DNA from: an uncultured Prevotella sp.
GTDB taxonomy: Bacteria; Bacteroidota; Bacteroidia; Bacteroidales; Bacteroidaceae
Assembly: GCA_900545525.1 (NCBI GenBank)
Contig: UQZX01000014.1
Location: 1-64,000 of the forward strand
Length of the DNA stretch: 64,000 nt
Reading direction: 5' to 3'
Shown: positions 51,100 to 62,000 of the stretch, piece by piece
Numbering within the stretch: position 1 is the stretch's first letter
How the letters are laid out: each line of letters opens with the position of its first letter
The notes under the pieces: model-generated
Seen by the model: only the letters and a program-made list of their open reading frames with translations
Told to the model about the DNA's origin: nothing
Database searches by the model: none
Position numbers and translations under genes: made by a program

Positions 51100-54000
51100 T
51101 CATCTGACAATAACTTTCCTGCCGTTGATGATGTTTATGCCCCTTACAGGTTTAGCCATGCGCACACCCTGTATAGTGTATATTACATCCTTCTGCTGCT
51201 TTCCGGCAGTTGCGCCGCTGATGCCTGTTGCCGTTGAAGAGAAGTCGATGACAGCCGCGTTTCCTTCGGATGTCCACGCGTATGCTCCGCCTATCGATGT
51301 CCTGTTTTCGTTCAGCGTATTTACAGCCTGGCTTACAGACGGCAGCAGGAGGCAGTTGGTTATCGTTCCTGTAGATACCGTTTCGAGGTTGTAGAACGCC
51401 AACGGCTTGCTTGCGTCGCTCTTGTGCAGGTTGTACGCCTTACTGTCTGAGAGCCAAAAGCAGTTGGATGCCTCGCCAGTAAATTCGGGGCAGACAGCTC
51501 CGAGATAACGCGAGGTGCGTAGGGCTGCCGAGTTAAGCGGGCTTGTCCAGTAGCGGAATGCCACGCTGCCTTGGAAGAAACAGTTGCTGATAGTTGAATT
51601 TTCCTTGCTTCCTCCGCAGATACCGCCAATCTTGTCTTTGCCCTGAAGGAAACTGTTGGTACTCGTAACACTGCAGTTCAGAATGCTTGAAGAGGTGATG
51701 ATGCCTGCGATACCGCCGGTGTTGGACCCGGAAGCGTATGTTCCTACATTCTTTGCCTCACAGTTTAATATTGTCGAGTTCTTGGCATTTCCCACGATAA
51801 AGCCGAGGGCGTTGTTTGCCGAGATAAATCCGTCTTCCACTATGAGGTTCTTTATAACAGCCCCTTCTGCGCGGTTGAATATTCCAGAACCGTTGGCACC
51901 GGACTTTATGTAAAGTCCCTTAATTGTATGTCCGCGTCCGTCGAACGTACCTGCGAAATACTGGACATCCTGATCTGACAGGTAATATCCTATACCGCCG
52001 AAACTCTTTATGCCTGCGGGGGCAACATAGTTGATGTCTTTTGCCGTGGTGCTGAAGTTAAGTTCGGTGGCACTTCGCCATGTAATGCCGCTCATCGGAC
52101 TTATTCCTGGGTTGAGGTCGAGGTCGGCACCAAGAGCGTAATACTTGCCTTTGGTGTATCCGCCTCCCCAGTTCTTAGCCACTCTTCCTTTGTTTTCCAC
52201 TTCAACAGCCAGCTTCATCAGCTGTTCGACGGTCATTATTATATACGGGTCATCGGCAGTTCCCGAACCGCTCTCGAAACTCTCTGCGGCATAATGTTCC
52301 AGCATGTCTGACGAGTAGTTTGTCTTTGCACCGTCAGTATTTGCCGTACTTTCCGGCTCGTTTCCGCCACCGGGGAATATTCCGTCGTCTTCAACACCCT
52401 CAACAGGAGTGTCATCGGTATCATTGTATGTCACATCAGTTTCTGCTACGAGACTTAAAGAACCGTTTACAGACATGGAACGCAGTGTATATACGTCGCC
52501 CTCGCTATATGATGCGTCGTTAAAGCTGTTTGTGGTTGCGAGCGCAAAGAAGCGTCCGTTCTTGTATATGAGATAGCCTTTGGCTCCCTCTGCCTTTGTC
52601 CATGACAGCTGTCCGTCGGTCTTTGTTATCTTATTCGGTCTGCCTGGTGATGCAACCATCGGTTTGGGTGCGTATATTCCGCTGCAGTGTATGCTCTGTT
52701 CTGCGCCTAATGCATATACATATTCGGTGTTAAACAGGTTGTTTATAAGTGCCGATGTCATTATCTGAGGATTGTGTGCCTCGTTGTCGGTGATGCTCCA
52801 GCTTACACGTTTCGACAAGTCGAGCTTGTTTCCGTCAAGGTCCATAGAGCCGTATTCGCCCAAATATCTTGTTGCACCTGCAGACATCTCTACAAATCCC
52901 ACATCGCTTATATGATTGCCCATGCGGCAGTTGATGAAGTATGCAGCAGAGGAGCGCTTGCCCCAGTTGCGCCCGAGGTGAGAGCTCTTATTGCCAATAG
53001 TTGCGTCGGCTGTCAGCGTGCAGTTGCGCAAGAATAATCCTAAACCCCATACATTGCTGAAGCCGGTTTTTTCTAAAGAAACCTCTCTTCCTATAGAGGC
53101 GTAATGGTCGCCGGGTGCAACAATGTATCCGGCCTTGTTCACCTGTTTTATCTCACAAGAATCAAGGAAGGCTATGCCGCTGTCGAAGATATAGTCTACC
53201 GTTCCTTCTACATAGCACTTGTATAGATACGAACGGCTGCTGTCGTTAAACCTCAGTCCGTCCTGATTTCCCTTTATCGCCACGTTCTTCAGTGTCATTC
53301 GGTCGCCGTTGTTCGTCAGAGCTTCTGCCTGTCCAGCCGTAGGTCCTGCGGTGTTTTCCACTGTGAAGTTCTCGCCGTAAAAATCGTTGGCGTGAATATA
53401 CATTGTAGTGGTGATTTCTTCGTCATCGACTTCCGCGTGCGACTTGGCACGTGTAATCCTCACTCCGTCACGGCTCTCGCCGAGCATTGTTATCACGACA
53501 TTCTGAGGGATTGTAACCTGCTCTTCGTAAATACCGTTCTTTATGAATATAAAGTGACGGACAGACTTGTCGGCTTCAGCGGCGCATGCGTCCACGGCAG
53601 CCTGCACGGATGTGAACTCGCCCGAGCCATCCTTTGCTACAATGCGGAAGAAACGGTCGGGAGCTGTGAATGTACCATCAATGGTCTCGCCCATAAGTTC
53701 TGCCAGATATTTCTCTAAAGCAGTATATCCCTCGGCATTGACATAGTTGCCGTCTGCGGCATTGTTCTTGTCAAAGCCGTTTGCATCTTCCCATGCGTCG
53801 GGCATGCCGTCGCCGTCGGTATCCCATCCGGCAGGACGGCAGTCTTTCTTCTCACCCGGATAGTAGTATGAGCCGTTGGCGTTTTTCTCCATTTCCGCAT
53901 CAAGGGGGTCGTCAATTATGCCGTAGATACCTCCGTTGCCCAGCGTTCCGCCGTATGTTGCCGTTCCGTCGGTGCACTCTTTGATGAGACGTTTCTCTAT

Positions 54001-55227
54001 ATTGTCGCGTGTAAGACAACCAACCTTGGCAAGAACATCCTGATAAGCCTCTTCGGCAGTCTGCATCTTGTCCTTGTAAGTGTACTTTTCATAGTCAAAT
54101 CTGTAACCCGGATAGAATACCTCCGGCACAAGCCAGTGGTCAAGTAGCTTTATTAGTGTGGGATTTTCGTTGACCACGCCCTTGTTGTTGTCGGCTGTGA
54201 TAGTTGCGTTTCCCTCCATGTAGTTGCCGCTGAAATGCCATTCAGCCACCATCGTGGCATGGGATGGAGACATGAACCTGTAGCTCGCCGGGTTGGTTAT
54301 GGCACGCTTTGTTGCTGGTCCCGGCTTGTAATAGTTGTTGCAGTAGTTTACCTGATGTCCTGAATATGCTCCGTCCTGATCGTTCTCACCGCCGTAAGCG
54401 GCACCCTGGCGTCCCCAGTTGTATATCACGTTATTGAGGAACTCGTTATAAACCACGATGTCGCCGGCACTCTTGCGTGCGCCCTGTATGCGCGGTGAAC
54501 GGCTGTAGTTGTGTATGAGCATGTTGTGGTGGAACGTGCTTTGTCCGCCTCCCCACTGGCATCCGAACGAACGTGCGCTGCCTTTATGATGCCCTGCATC
54601 GTACAGACCTTCGTGGAGAATGCAATACTGGTATGTCTGCAAGTGTGATGTCTGGTTGTTTACAATCTCTTCTGCAGACCATCCGAATGTACAATGGTCG
54701 AATATTACGTTCTCCGCGTTCTCTGCGCACATCGCCTGATCGAGAATCCACTGTATGTCCTTTACAAGGTCGCTGCCGTCCCAGCCTTTGGAACCGTTGC
54801 GGAAACGCATGTTGCGTATGATGACATTCTTCGCGCCGTTTATTGACATCATGCGCGGATAAATGGTTATTCCCTCTCCGGGAGCAGTCTGTCCGGCTAT
54901 TGTGATGCCCGTGGAGCGGTTAATGCGCAGCACGTCTTTAAGTATTATCCAGCCGGATACATTGAACACAACGGTAATGGGTTCATTGGGATATTGTTTT
55001 ACTGCCCAGCGTAAAGAACCTGTAATCGGGTTTTCTGCATCATCTTCAAGTGTCGTGACAGTAACAACTATTCCGCCTCTTCCTCCCGAGGCAAACTTTC
55101 CGAAGCCCTCTGCTGAGGGGAATGCCGGTGTGGCTTGCCAGGCTTTGGGAAAGTCGTAGCTTTGGGCATTGGTATTGATAATTGCACCGAATGCTGCAAG
55201 CAGGAATGATAAAAACAGTTTTTTCAT
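51100..55227 (-). CDS. PL1-like lyase / CE8 pectin methylesterase / GLUG fusion protein
   Basis: 1375 residues. Signal peptide 1-21. First module (about 30-440) is a pectate-lyase-like beta-helix (TIAGQTAPGEGITIYPRMMS, SRSPRIQGARKS with candidate catalytic arginine), closed by a calcium loop DTDGDGMPDAWEDANG at 469-484. Second module (about 525-855) is CE8: GNQDGLRF (Q655, D656), VDYIFDSG (D678) and LGRNW (R753) supply the methylesterase catalytic set, with small departures from the consensus. A fibronectin-like linker (about 860-935) leads to GLUG-type repeats (about 985-1290) and a sorting-type tail. One chain could thus demethylate and cleave homogalacturonan. The upstream gene's terminator separates it from 55408-56850. 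Confidence 0.9.
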   Translation of the reverse strand: MKKLFLSFLLAAFGAIINTNAQSYDFPKAWQATPAFPSAEGFGKFASGGRGGIVVTVTTLEDDAENPITGSLRWAVKQYPNEPITVVFNVSGWIILKDVLRINRSTGITIAGQTAPGEGITIYPRMMSINGAKNVIIRNMRFRNGSKGWDGSDLVKDIQWILDQAMCAENAENVIFDHCTFGWSAEEIVNNQTSHLQTYQYCILHEGLYDAGHHKGSARSFGCQWGGGQSTFHHNMLIHNYSRSPRIQGARKSAGDIVVYNEFLNNVIYNWGRQGAAYGGENDQDGAYSGHQVNYCNNYYKPGPATKRAITNPASYRFMSPSHATMVAEWHFSGNYMEGNATITADNNKGVVNENPTLIKLLDHWLVPEVFYPGYRFDYEKYTYKDKMQTAEEAYQDVLAKVGCLTRDNIEKRLIKECTDGTATYGGTLGNGGIYGIIDDPLDAEMEKNANGSYYYPGEKKDCRPAGWDTDGDGMPDAWEDANGFDKNNAADGNYVNAEGYTALEKYLAELMGETIDGTFTAPDRFFRIVAKDGSGEFTSVQAAVDACAAEADKSVRHFIFIKNGIYEEQVTIPQNVVITMLGESRDGVRITRAKSHAEVDDEEITTTMYIHANDFYGENFTVENTAGPTAGQAEALTNNGDRMTLKNVAIKGNQDGLRFNDSSRSYLYKCYVEGTVDYIFDSGIAFLDSCEIKQVNKAGYIVAPGDHYASIGREVSLEKTGFSNVWGLGLFLRNCTLTADATIGNKSSHLGRNWGKRSSAAYFINCRMGNHISDVGFVEMSAGATRYLGEYGSMDLDGNKLDLSKRVSWSITDNEAHNPQIMTSALINNLFNTEYVYALGAEQSIHCSGIYAPKPMVASPGRPNKITKTDGQLSWTKAEGAKGYLIYKNGRFFALATTNSFNDASYSEGDVYTLRSMSVNGSLSLVAETDVTYNDTDDTPVEGVEDDGIFPGGGNEPESTANTDGAKTNYSSDMLEHYAAESFESGSGTADDPYIIMTVEQLMKLAVEVENKGRVAKNWGGGYTKGKYYALGADLDLNPGISPMSGITWRSATELNFSTTAKDINYVAPAGIKSFGGIGYYLSDQDVQYFAGTFDGRGHTIKGLYIKSGANGSGIFNRAEGAVIKNLIVEDGFISANNALGFIVGNAKNSTILNCEAKNVGTYASGSNTGGIAGIITSSSILNCSVTSTNSFLQGKDKIGGICGGSKENSTISNCFFQGSVAFRYWTSPLNSAALRTSRYLGAVCPEFTGEASNCFWLSDSKAYNLHKSDASKPLAFYNLETVSTGTITNCLLLPSVSQAVNTLNENRTSIGGAYAWTSEGNAAVIDFSSTATGISGATAGKQQKDVIYTIQGVRMAKPVRGINIINGRKVIVR

Positions 55228-55276
55228 TTAAATAAAATAAGGTATAAGATTAGATATAAAAATGGACAGTCTCTTG

Positions 55277-55304
55277 CCAATACGGTGCAATTTCCCTGTA
55301 TTGG
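55277..55304 (-). promoter_or_regulatory. Leader hairpin of the PL1-CE8 fusion gene
   Basis: CCAATAC and GTATTGG form a stem about 50-75 bp upstream of the start codon. Its role is unknown; no TAnnTTTG box was found nearby. Confidence 0.35.
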
Positions 55305-55353
55305 TTGTTTTATTTAATAATATGTGGCGTGTAGATATTACACTTTTTGTGCT

Positions 55354-55392
55354 TAAAAAAACAGTCTGTATGCAGTTTCCTGCTTACAGACT
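55354..55392 (-). terminator. Terminator of the duplicated-module protein gene
   Basis: AGTCTGTATGCAG pairs with CTGCTTACAGACT (one mismatch) around TTTC. The minus strand continues GTTTTTTTAAG. Confidence 0.8.
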
Positions 55393-55407
55393 ATTCTTTT
55401 AGTTATC

Positions 55408-56850
55408 TTATTTCAGAATCTTAACGGTTGTACCATCGCTATATTTCACGATGTTGACACCCTTGCTGAATTCGTTTGTGCGCATTCCGCCGAGCGTATA
55501 AATAGCCTCGATGGTCTTTTCTGAAGATGTACCGATAGTGTTGATGCCAGTGCCGCCTGCGGTATCGAAACGTATTTCCATCAGGTTCTGGTTGCCCTTT
55601 GAAGAGCAAACGAGAATGTATTCGCGTCCAGCCTCAACATTGGCAGATGTGGTGTGGAGCAGCATCGTCTCTTCATCACGGTATGACTGAACATCGAGCC
55701 ACTTACCTGTAAGCTCGTTGTTAAGTTCTTCCTCTGTAGGAGTCTGGTATATACCGATAGAACGGTTGTTCTTTCCGCTGTAAACGTCGAATGCCAGATT
55801 ACCTGCCTTCTTTGTTACAACGCGGAGTATAGACTGGTTCGAGCCTGTGTCCCAAAGAGTTACATCTTCTGTGATGTCTGTCTCAGGATTGATTGTGTTG
55901 CCGAGAGTAGAACCCATGTTGATGTAAGCCTTTATGTTCTGGTCTTCTTTCAGAAGATTGTAGTGTGTACCAACGCTTACAGTTGTAACGCCGCTGATAA
56001 TGATGTCTGTCTGGTCTTCGTTCAGTGCCATGTCAGCCGGGAACATCGGGTCAACACCCCAGAAAAGCGTCGCATAGTCGGGATAAGCTGCTGTGAAGTC
56101 TGCTATCTCCTGAGCGTTAGATGGCAATACATATCTGATGCCGTCTTTCTTGAATAGCTTTATAGCCTCAGCAACAGGTTCTTCTGTTGGTTCGAAACGT
56201 ATTTCCATCAGGTTCTGATTACCTTTTGAAGAGCAAACAAGAATGTATTCGCGGCCTGCCTCAACATCAGCAGATGATGTGTGAAGTTCTGCATCGTTGA
56301 AAGACTGAACATCGAGCCACTTTCCTGTAAGCTCGTTGTTGAGTTCTTCCTCTGTCGGAGTCTGGTAGATACCGATAGAGCGGTTGTTTGTTCCGCTGTA
56401 AACATCGAAGGCAAGCTTTCCAGCCTTCTTTGTAACAACACGGAGTATAGACTGGCTTGAGCCTGTGTCCCAAAGAGTTACATCTTCTGTGATGTCTTTC
56501 TCAGGATTGATAGTGTTACCGAGAGTAGAGCCGCAGTTGATGTAAGCTTTGATGTTCTGGTCATCCTTTTTCAGGTTATAGTGGGTTCCAACGCTTACGG
56601 TTGTAACGCCGCTGATAACGATGTCTGACTGGTCTTCGTTCAGCGGCACATCAGCAGGGAACATCGGGTCAACACCCCAGAAAAGCGTTGCGTAGTCGGG
56701 ATAAGCTGCTGCGAAGTCTGCTATCTCCTGGGCGTTAGAAGGTAATTTGTACGTGTTGCCGTCTTTGGTAAAGAGCTTGACAACATCAAGTTGTGCACTT
56801 GCACTTACAGCAACCAATGCTGTAACAAGTAATGTGAAAAGTTTTTTCAT
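55408..56850 (-). CDS. Secreted protein with two near-identical 206-residue modules
   Basis: 480 residues. Signal peptide 1-19. Residues 21-220 and 226-429 are the same module repeated with a constant shift of 206 residues: YPDYATLFWGVDPMFPAD, ISGVTTVSVGTHYNL, DVTLWDTGS, SIGIYQTPTEEELNNELTGK and GREYILVCSSKGNQNLMEIR recur almost unchanged. The module is beta-rich and reads like a carbohydrate-binding jelly roll, but I do not recognise a named family. A sorting-type tail ends the protein (IYTLGGMRTNEFSKGVNIVK...). It lies between the PL1-CE8 fusion and a SusD gene on the same strand. Two sugar-binding sites on one secreted chain would suit an adhesin for pectin (inference). Confidence 0.75.
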   Translation of the reverse strand: MKKLFTLLVTALVAVSASAQLDVVKLFTKDGNTYKLPSNAQEIADFAAAYPDYATLFWGVDPMFPADVPLNEDQSDIVISGVTTVSVGTHYNLKKDDQNIKAYINCGSTLGNTINPEKDITEDVTLWDTGSSQSILRVVTKKAGKLAFDVYSGTNNRSIGIYQTPTEEELNNELTGKWLDVQSFNDAELHTSSADVEAGREYILVCSSKGNQNLMEIRFEPTEEPVAEAIKLFKKDGIRYVLPSNAQEIADFTAAYPDYATLFWGVDPMFPADMALNEDQTDIIISGVTTVSVGTHYNLLKEDQNIKAYINMGSTLGNTINPETDITEDVTLWDTGSNQSILRVVTKKAGNLAFDVYSGKNNRSIGIYQTPTEEELNNELTGKWLDVQSYRDEETMLLHTTSANVEAGREYILVCSSKGNQNLMEIRFDTAGGTGINTIGTSSEKTIEAIYTLGGMRTNEFSKGVNIVKYSDGTTVKILK

Positions 56851-56910
56851 TGTTAGTAATTTAATGAATTGATAAATATGATGTAATGCTCACTTGTTTT
56901 TCATTGAGGG

Positions 56911-56968
56911 TGTATCAAAGTCCCGGACAGCCCCTATGATAAAGAACCGGACAAGAGACTTTGATACA
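56911..56968. terminator. Hairpin after the third SusC/SusD operon
   Basis: TGTATCAAAGTC and GACTTTGATACA are perfect arms around a 34-nt loop that itself pairs through CCGGAC / GTCCGG-like bases. It lies 14 bp after the SusD stop. No clear T-run follows, so termination is likely but not certain. Confidence 0.55.
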
Positions 56969-56981
56969 TTATCCTTATGCG

Positions 56982-58985
56982 TTAGTATCCGTTCGTTCCG
57001 AACTCGTCCGGGTTGGCAATCTGGTCGAGGAACTGTTGCGGTATCGGGCGTACAATGTGGCGGCTGTTGTTGAACGTCGTTATGTACGGGTTCATCCCCG
57101 GTGTAGTGAGATACTCGGCTGTCAGCCTGCCAGTGCGTTTCAGGTCGTACCAGCGCCATTGTTCACCACAAAGCTCGCGCGCGCGTTCCTTTAATATATA
57201 GTCTATCGTCATATCGTTTACGCTGACGTCCATCAGGGCGGCATCGCCTGACACGGCGGCATGACGGCGGACTGCGTTAATATATTTCAGACCTTTCTGC
57301 GGATATCCGGCAACGATTGATGCTTCGGCGGCAATAAGATATATGTCGGTCAGACGGATTATAGGAATATCCATCATGCAGTACTGGTTTGTATATGTGT
57401 ATTTGAAGGCACGCCACTTCTTCCATGAGGGCTGCAGAGAGCGGAAGTAGCTGTAGGCAGCGCGTCCGCCGTAAGGCTCATTTTCACCTTTGCGTATTTC
57501 GTACTGATTGTCCAGACCTACGGCAAGGCGCTTGCTCTTTGTTGTCTCAAGTGTGTCAAGTTCCCAGTTAGGGGTATATACAGCAAGACCGTCTGATACA
57601 CTTTCGTCCTCAAGCAGCTGGTTTGCAGGGTCACCAGAGTTTGCATAATAATGCTTGCCAGGATATTTCATGTTATAGTCTACGCCCTTGAGTCCTGCTT
57701 TTGCTATGCGGCGTTTTGCAATGGTATTGAAGTATTGTTTGTACAGATCTTCATCGAAAATACCAGTTTCCTCATTTACGGCTTTCTTGTATCTCTTAAG
57801 TGTTTCCTGGTTAAGAGAAGTCTGTGCAGCAGCATAATACTTGTAGTAGAAAGCCTGCTCAAAGCGTGTGTCGGGAGTTACGTCGTTCTTGTTCTTTGCA
57901 AACTTGATAAGTTCCGCGTTCTTCTCGCTCTTTTGCAGTTTTGGTTCGAAGCATTCAGACAGTAGATACAGTGTGGGACCCCATACGGTGGCGTTGGCAC
58001 GTCCGTATCTCAGTCCGGCACCGTTAACGCCGAAGTTCTGTGCCTGTGAGCCGATGTTCATCATGTAGTACTGGCATGTACGTCCGCGGTTCCACCATTC
58101 CGGATTGTTTCCAGTCTCGTGGTCTATTGCTTCCGTGAACAACACTTCCTTGTTGTTCTTGTTGTTGTCGTCATCCCACATCTGTGCATCGCCGCTCTTT
58201 GTTGCCGTGCTTGCGTATAGTCCGCAGCTGTATTGTGAGGCATTGTCAATCAGTTCCGTTGCATAATAGAAAGCAGAGTCTGCACAGTCCTTGCGCTCTG
58301 TGCTGCCCTCGCCATAGAGGCGTGTGCGCTGAAGATATGCCTTTGCCAGCATTCCCAAGGCGGCCTTACGGCTTGCCCTGCCGCGCTCTCCCTGGTTTAC
58401 GGGCAGGTTTTCTGCGGCAAACTTAAGGTCGCTTATTATCTGGTCGTAGAACTCAGCCTCGGTAGAGCGCACGCCTTTCTCAGATGATACGCCCGATGAT
58501 GCGAGCGACTCCTTCTGCAGAACTACGCCGCCCCACTGCTCAACTATGTGGTAGTTGGCAAAGCCGCGCAGGAAGTATGCCTCTGCCACTTTCGGCTTTA
58601 TGCTCAGAGAGTCGAAGTCCGTGCCTCTGTTCTGATATGCGATTGCCGTGTTACAGTAACCAACAATTGCATAAAGACTGTTCCAAATGGTCTTTATTAC
58701 ACCCGACGACGGTGTAAGGTTCTCGTTGTAGTTTGTGAGGTCACCGTGTCCCGAATTGCGGCCGCCGTTCTTCCACAGGTCCGTTCCCATTTCCATAAGG
58801 TCTATGCCGTCAACCTTTCCGTACATGTAATACACGTTCTCGTAACAGGAGTTGACAATGGCGTCCATTCCTGCCTGCGTGGTATATACTTTGTCGGTGT
58901 CAAGGGCGGCGTAGTTTGTCTCGTCCAGAGAACACGCCCCGAGAGTCAGTATCATTGCCGCGCCTGTATATATAATCTTTTTCAT
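56982..58985 (-). CDS. SusD-family glycan-binding lipoprotein (pair 3)
   Basis: 667 residues. Lipoprotein signal MKKIIYTGAAMILTLGAC with C18 lipidated. SusD features: VAEAYFLRGFANYHIVEQWG, ALGMLAKAYLQRTRLYGEGS, DIYLIAAEASIVAGYPQKGL and RARELCGEQWRWYDLKRTGR. It differs clearly in sequence from the long SusD proteins of pairs 1 and 2 and belongs to another branch. It starts 32 bp after the SusC stop. As the surface lid of the third importer it should bind oligosaccharides produced by the pectin enzymes encoded just downstream (inference from neighbourhood). Confidence 0.93.
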   Translation of the reverse strand: MKKIIYTGAAMILTLGACSLDETNYAALDTDKVYTTQAGMDAIVNSCYENVYYMYGKVDGIDLMEMGTDLWKNGGRNSGHGDLTNYNENLTPSSGVIKTIWNSLYAIVGYCNTAIAYQNRGTDFDSLSIKPKVAEAYFLRGFANYHIVEQWGGVVLQKESLASSGVSSEKGVRSTEAEFYDQIISDLKFAAENLPVNQGERGRASRKAALGMLAKAYLQRTRLYGEGSTERKDCADSAFYYATELIDNASQYSCGLYASTATKSGDAQMWDDDNNKNNKEVLFTEAIDHETGNNPEWWNRGRTCQYYMMNIGSQAQNFGVNGAGLRYGRANATVWGPTLYLLSECFEPKLQKSEKNAELIKFAKNKNDVTPDTRFEQAFYYKYYAAAQTSLNQETLKRYKKAVNEETGIFDEDLYKQYFNTIAKRRIAKAGLKGVDYNMKYPGKHYYANSGDPANQLLEDESVSDGLAVYTPNWELDTLETTKSKRLAVGLDNQYEIRKGENEPYGGRAAYSYFRSLQPSWKKWRAFKYTYTNQYCMMDIPIIRLTDIYLIAAEASIVAGYPQKGLKYINAVRRHAAVSGDAALMDVSVNDMTIDYILKERARELCGEQWRWYDLKRTGRLTAEYLTTPGMNPYITTFNNSRHIVRPIPQQFLDQIANPDEFGTNGY

Positions 58986-59017
58986 TGTCGTATGATATTT
59001 TTAAGTTATTTATATTC

Positions 59018-62000
59018 TTAGAACGAAGCGTTTATACCGAATACGATGGTCTTGTAGAGCGGGAACTTGTCTGATGCGTTGTTCTCCGGGTCCATTTTGT
59101 CAAGTACGTCGCTCTTGCTCCAGATGAACGGGTTCTGTATTGTGGCATATACGCGGAACTTCGACATTTTCACTTTCTGGAGCACGCTTTTGGGCAGTGT
59201 ATATCCAAGGGTGATGTTCTTAATTTTGAAGAATGAGCCGTCGACGTATCGCAGTGCTTCTTTCTGAGCCCCGGTGATGCTTGCGCCAAATTCGTGGCGT
59301 GGATAGTCGTTGGTGGGGTTGTTTACAGTCCAGTAGTTGTAACATGTGGGCTGGTTCTTGTTGTCCACGTATGACAGAAGTTCACCGTCTATCATCTGTC
59401 CCCAACGCATCGAGCACATTATGCTGAGGTCGAAGTTCTTGTATATGAACTGGTTTGAGAAACCGAGCGTCCAGTCCGGAGTCTTATGTCCAAGTATCAT
59501 CTTGTCGTTGGCAGAGACAGCGTATGTATGACCGCGCATGAAATATTCGCGCTCGCCGTCTTCTCCCTCTTTGTAATAAGCTCCGTTATAGGTCTTTGTC
59601 ACCGTCACAGACTCTCCTGCTTCGTTCTTCACGGTCTCCTCGCGGGTATATGTATATTCCGGATCCCATGTAAGGTCGGGAGTTGCAAGATGTACGTCTC
59701 CCGGCACGCTGCCGAAGCATGCGGCCCTGTCTTCCTCGCCGAGCTGCCATATTCCGAGTTTCTTATATCCGTATATGGTGTTTACGGGCTGTCCCATGAA
59801 CAGGTTCAGGGCTATGAGGCTCTCTGCCGACACATTGTTGCCGAGATTTATTTCCTTTAGCTGTTCCTTGTTCTTTGCGTATGTCAGCGTGGAGTTCCAC
59901 TTGAAGTTCTTCGTGTCGATGTTTCTTGTGTTTATCGTAACTTCCACACCCTTGTTCTTTATGCGCGCGATGTTCGACATCTTATAATATGTAGCCTTGG
60001 CATTGTAAAGTCCCAGTGCTGTCGGCAGCGGGCGGTTGTAGAGCACGCCCTTTGTGTCGGTGGAGTAGTACTCGATGCTTGCGTCGATACGGTTGTTGAG
60101 CACGGCGATGTCGAGACCGTAGTTCCAGTTGTACGATTTCTCCCATGTCAGGCTGTTGTTTGCCACGTTCTGTGCAAGGATGTATGTTTGCAGACGTCCG
60201 GTTCCGAGATTTATTGCACCGTCGGATGTCGTCACGGCAGTAGATGTTACGTACGGTGAAATGTTCGCGTTACCCGTCACACCGTAGCCCACGCGTAGCT
60301 TCAGGTTGTCGAGCCATGAGCGTGTGCCCTTCATGAAGTTCTCTTCAGAGATACGCCAGCCGGCAGAGAAAGCAGGGAATGCACACCATTTGTCATAGAG
60401 CTGTGAGGCTCCGTCCCAGCGTATTGAGGCAGAGAAGAGATATTTGCCCATGTAGTTCCATGCACCGCGGAGGGCGTATGACATCTTTGCCGTTTCCTTG
60501 TAGCTCGATTCTACCTGCGGGATAAGTCCGCCCTTGAGGTTGTACCACAGGAAACCGTCGAATTCAAACTGCTCGTTTGTACCGATAAGTCCTTCGGTCT
60601 TTGAACGCTGGTACTCGGTGATGCCCGTCAGCGTAATGCTGTGGTTGCCAAGGTCGAGACCGTAGGTAAGAATGTTCTGCCATGTGTAGTTCCAGTAGTT
60701 CGACTGGTTATATGAGGCAATGCGCTTGTTGTCTGAAGAGCCTGACAGTTTCATGAATGTGTCGAGACCGTCCCATAGTCCTGTTCTGCTGTGTGACAGG
60801 TTTGCATTGAGCAGCGATTTGAAAGTAAGCCCTTTCAGCGGCTTTATCTCTATGAACGGGGCTATGTTGAGCGTTGTGCGCTTGACGTTGTTCTTGTAAG
60901 CGTTGGGCTGGTCGTCCGCCATTATATTAATGTATGAGTCCATGTCGTCAATGGGGCGCTGCTTCAGCGAGCCGTCCTCGTTGTATACATCTCCTAAAGG
61001 CAGATAGTTGAGAGACTTGGAGAGACGTGAGTTACGTTTGTCCTGGTCGCGGTATGTCAGTGTCGACTGGAAACCTACGCTAACCATGTTGTTCATCTTG
61101 AACGTTGTGCCGGCACGGAATGTTATCTGGTTCATCTGGTCGTTCTTGTAAAGACCCTTTTCCTGCTGGTATCCCATGGACATATATCCCTTGACGCTCT
61201 CCGAACCTCCGCGCAGCGAAACCGAATAGTTCTGCTGCATACCTGTGTTCAGTATTTCGTCGCGCCAGTTTATCCACTTGTTGTCGTTGTATGCCTGTAC
61301 TGCTCCCTCTGACAGTCCTGCTGCATTGAACAGCTCGCTGAGGTCTTCCGGATCGCGGCCTTCGCGTGCGGCAAAGCCCTCACGCAGATAGTTTATCCAT
61401 GCCTCGCCCGAGTAAGTTTCGGGATACTGCGGAAAGGCATTGATACCGAGATATCCGTTGAAGTCTACCTGTATCCTGCCCGTCTGTCCCTGCTTTGTCG
61501 TTACGATGATTACACCGTTGGCACCGGCAGAACCGTATATTGCCGTAGACGATGCGTCCTTAAGCACGTCGATAGACTCAATGTCGTTGGGGTTGATGTC
61601 GTCAATGTCCCCTCCGGCAATACCGTCTATAACGAACAGCGGTGCGCTGCTCGCGTTGAGCGAACGGTTACCGCGCAGGAGTATCTCGGGAGAAGAACCC
61701 GCCTGTCCGGATGATCTTGTAATGTCAAGACCTGATATTCTTCCCTGCAAGCCTTCCATGGCGTTCATTACGGGCGCCTGCTTTATTTCATCGGCCTTCA
61801 CAGAGCTTATGGCACCGGTAAGGTCACGCTTCTTCTGAGTACCGTAACCTATCACCACAACTTCGTCTACGGCATTGCTTTCCGGCTTCATTGTGACTTT
61901 CATGCCGTTTCCTGCCTTCAGTGTCATGTTCTCGTATCCTATATAAGAGAACTCTATCATGTTCTTGCCGGCAGGCAGCGACAAACTGAACTTTCCGTCC

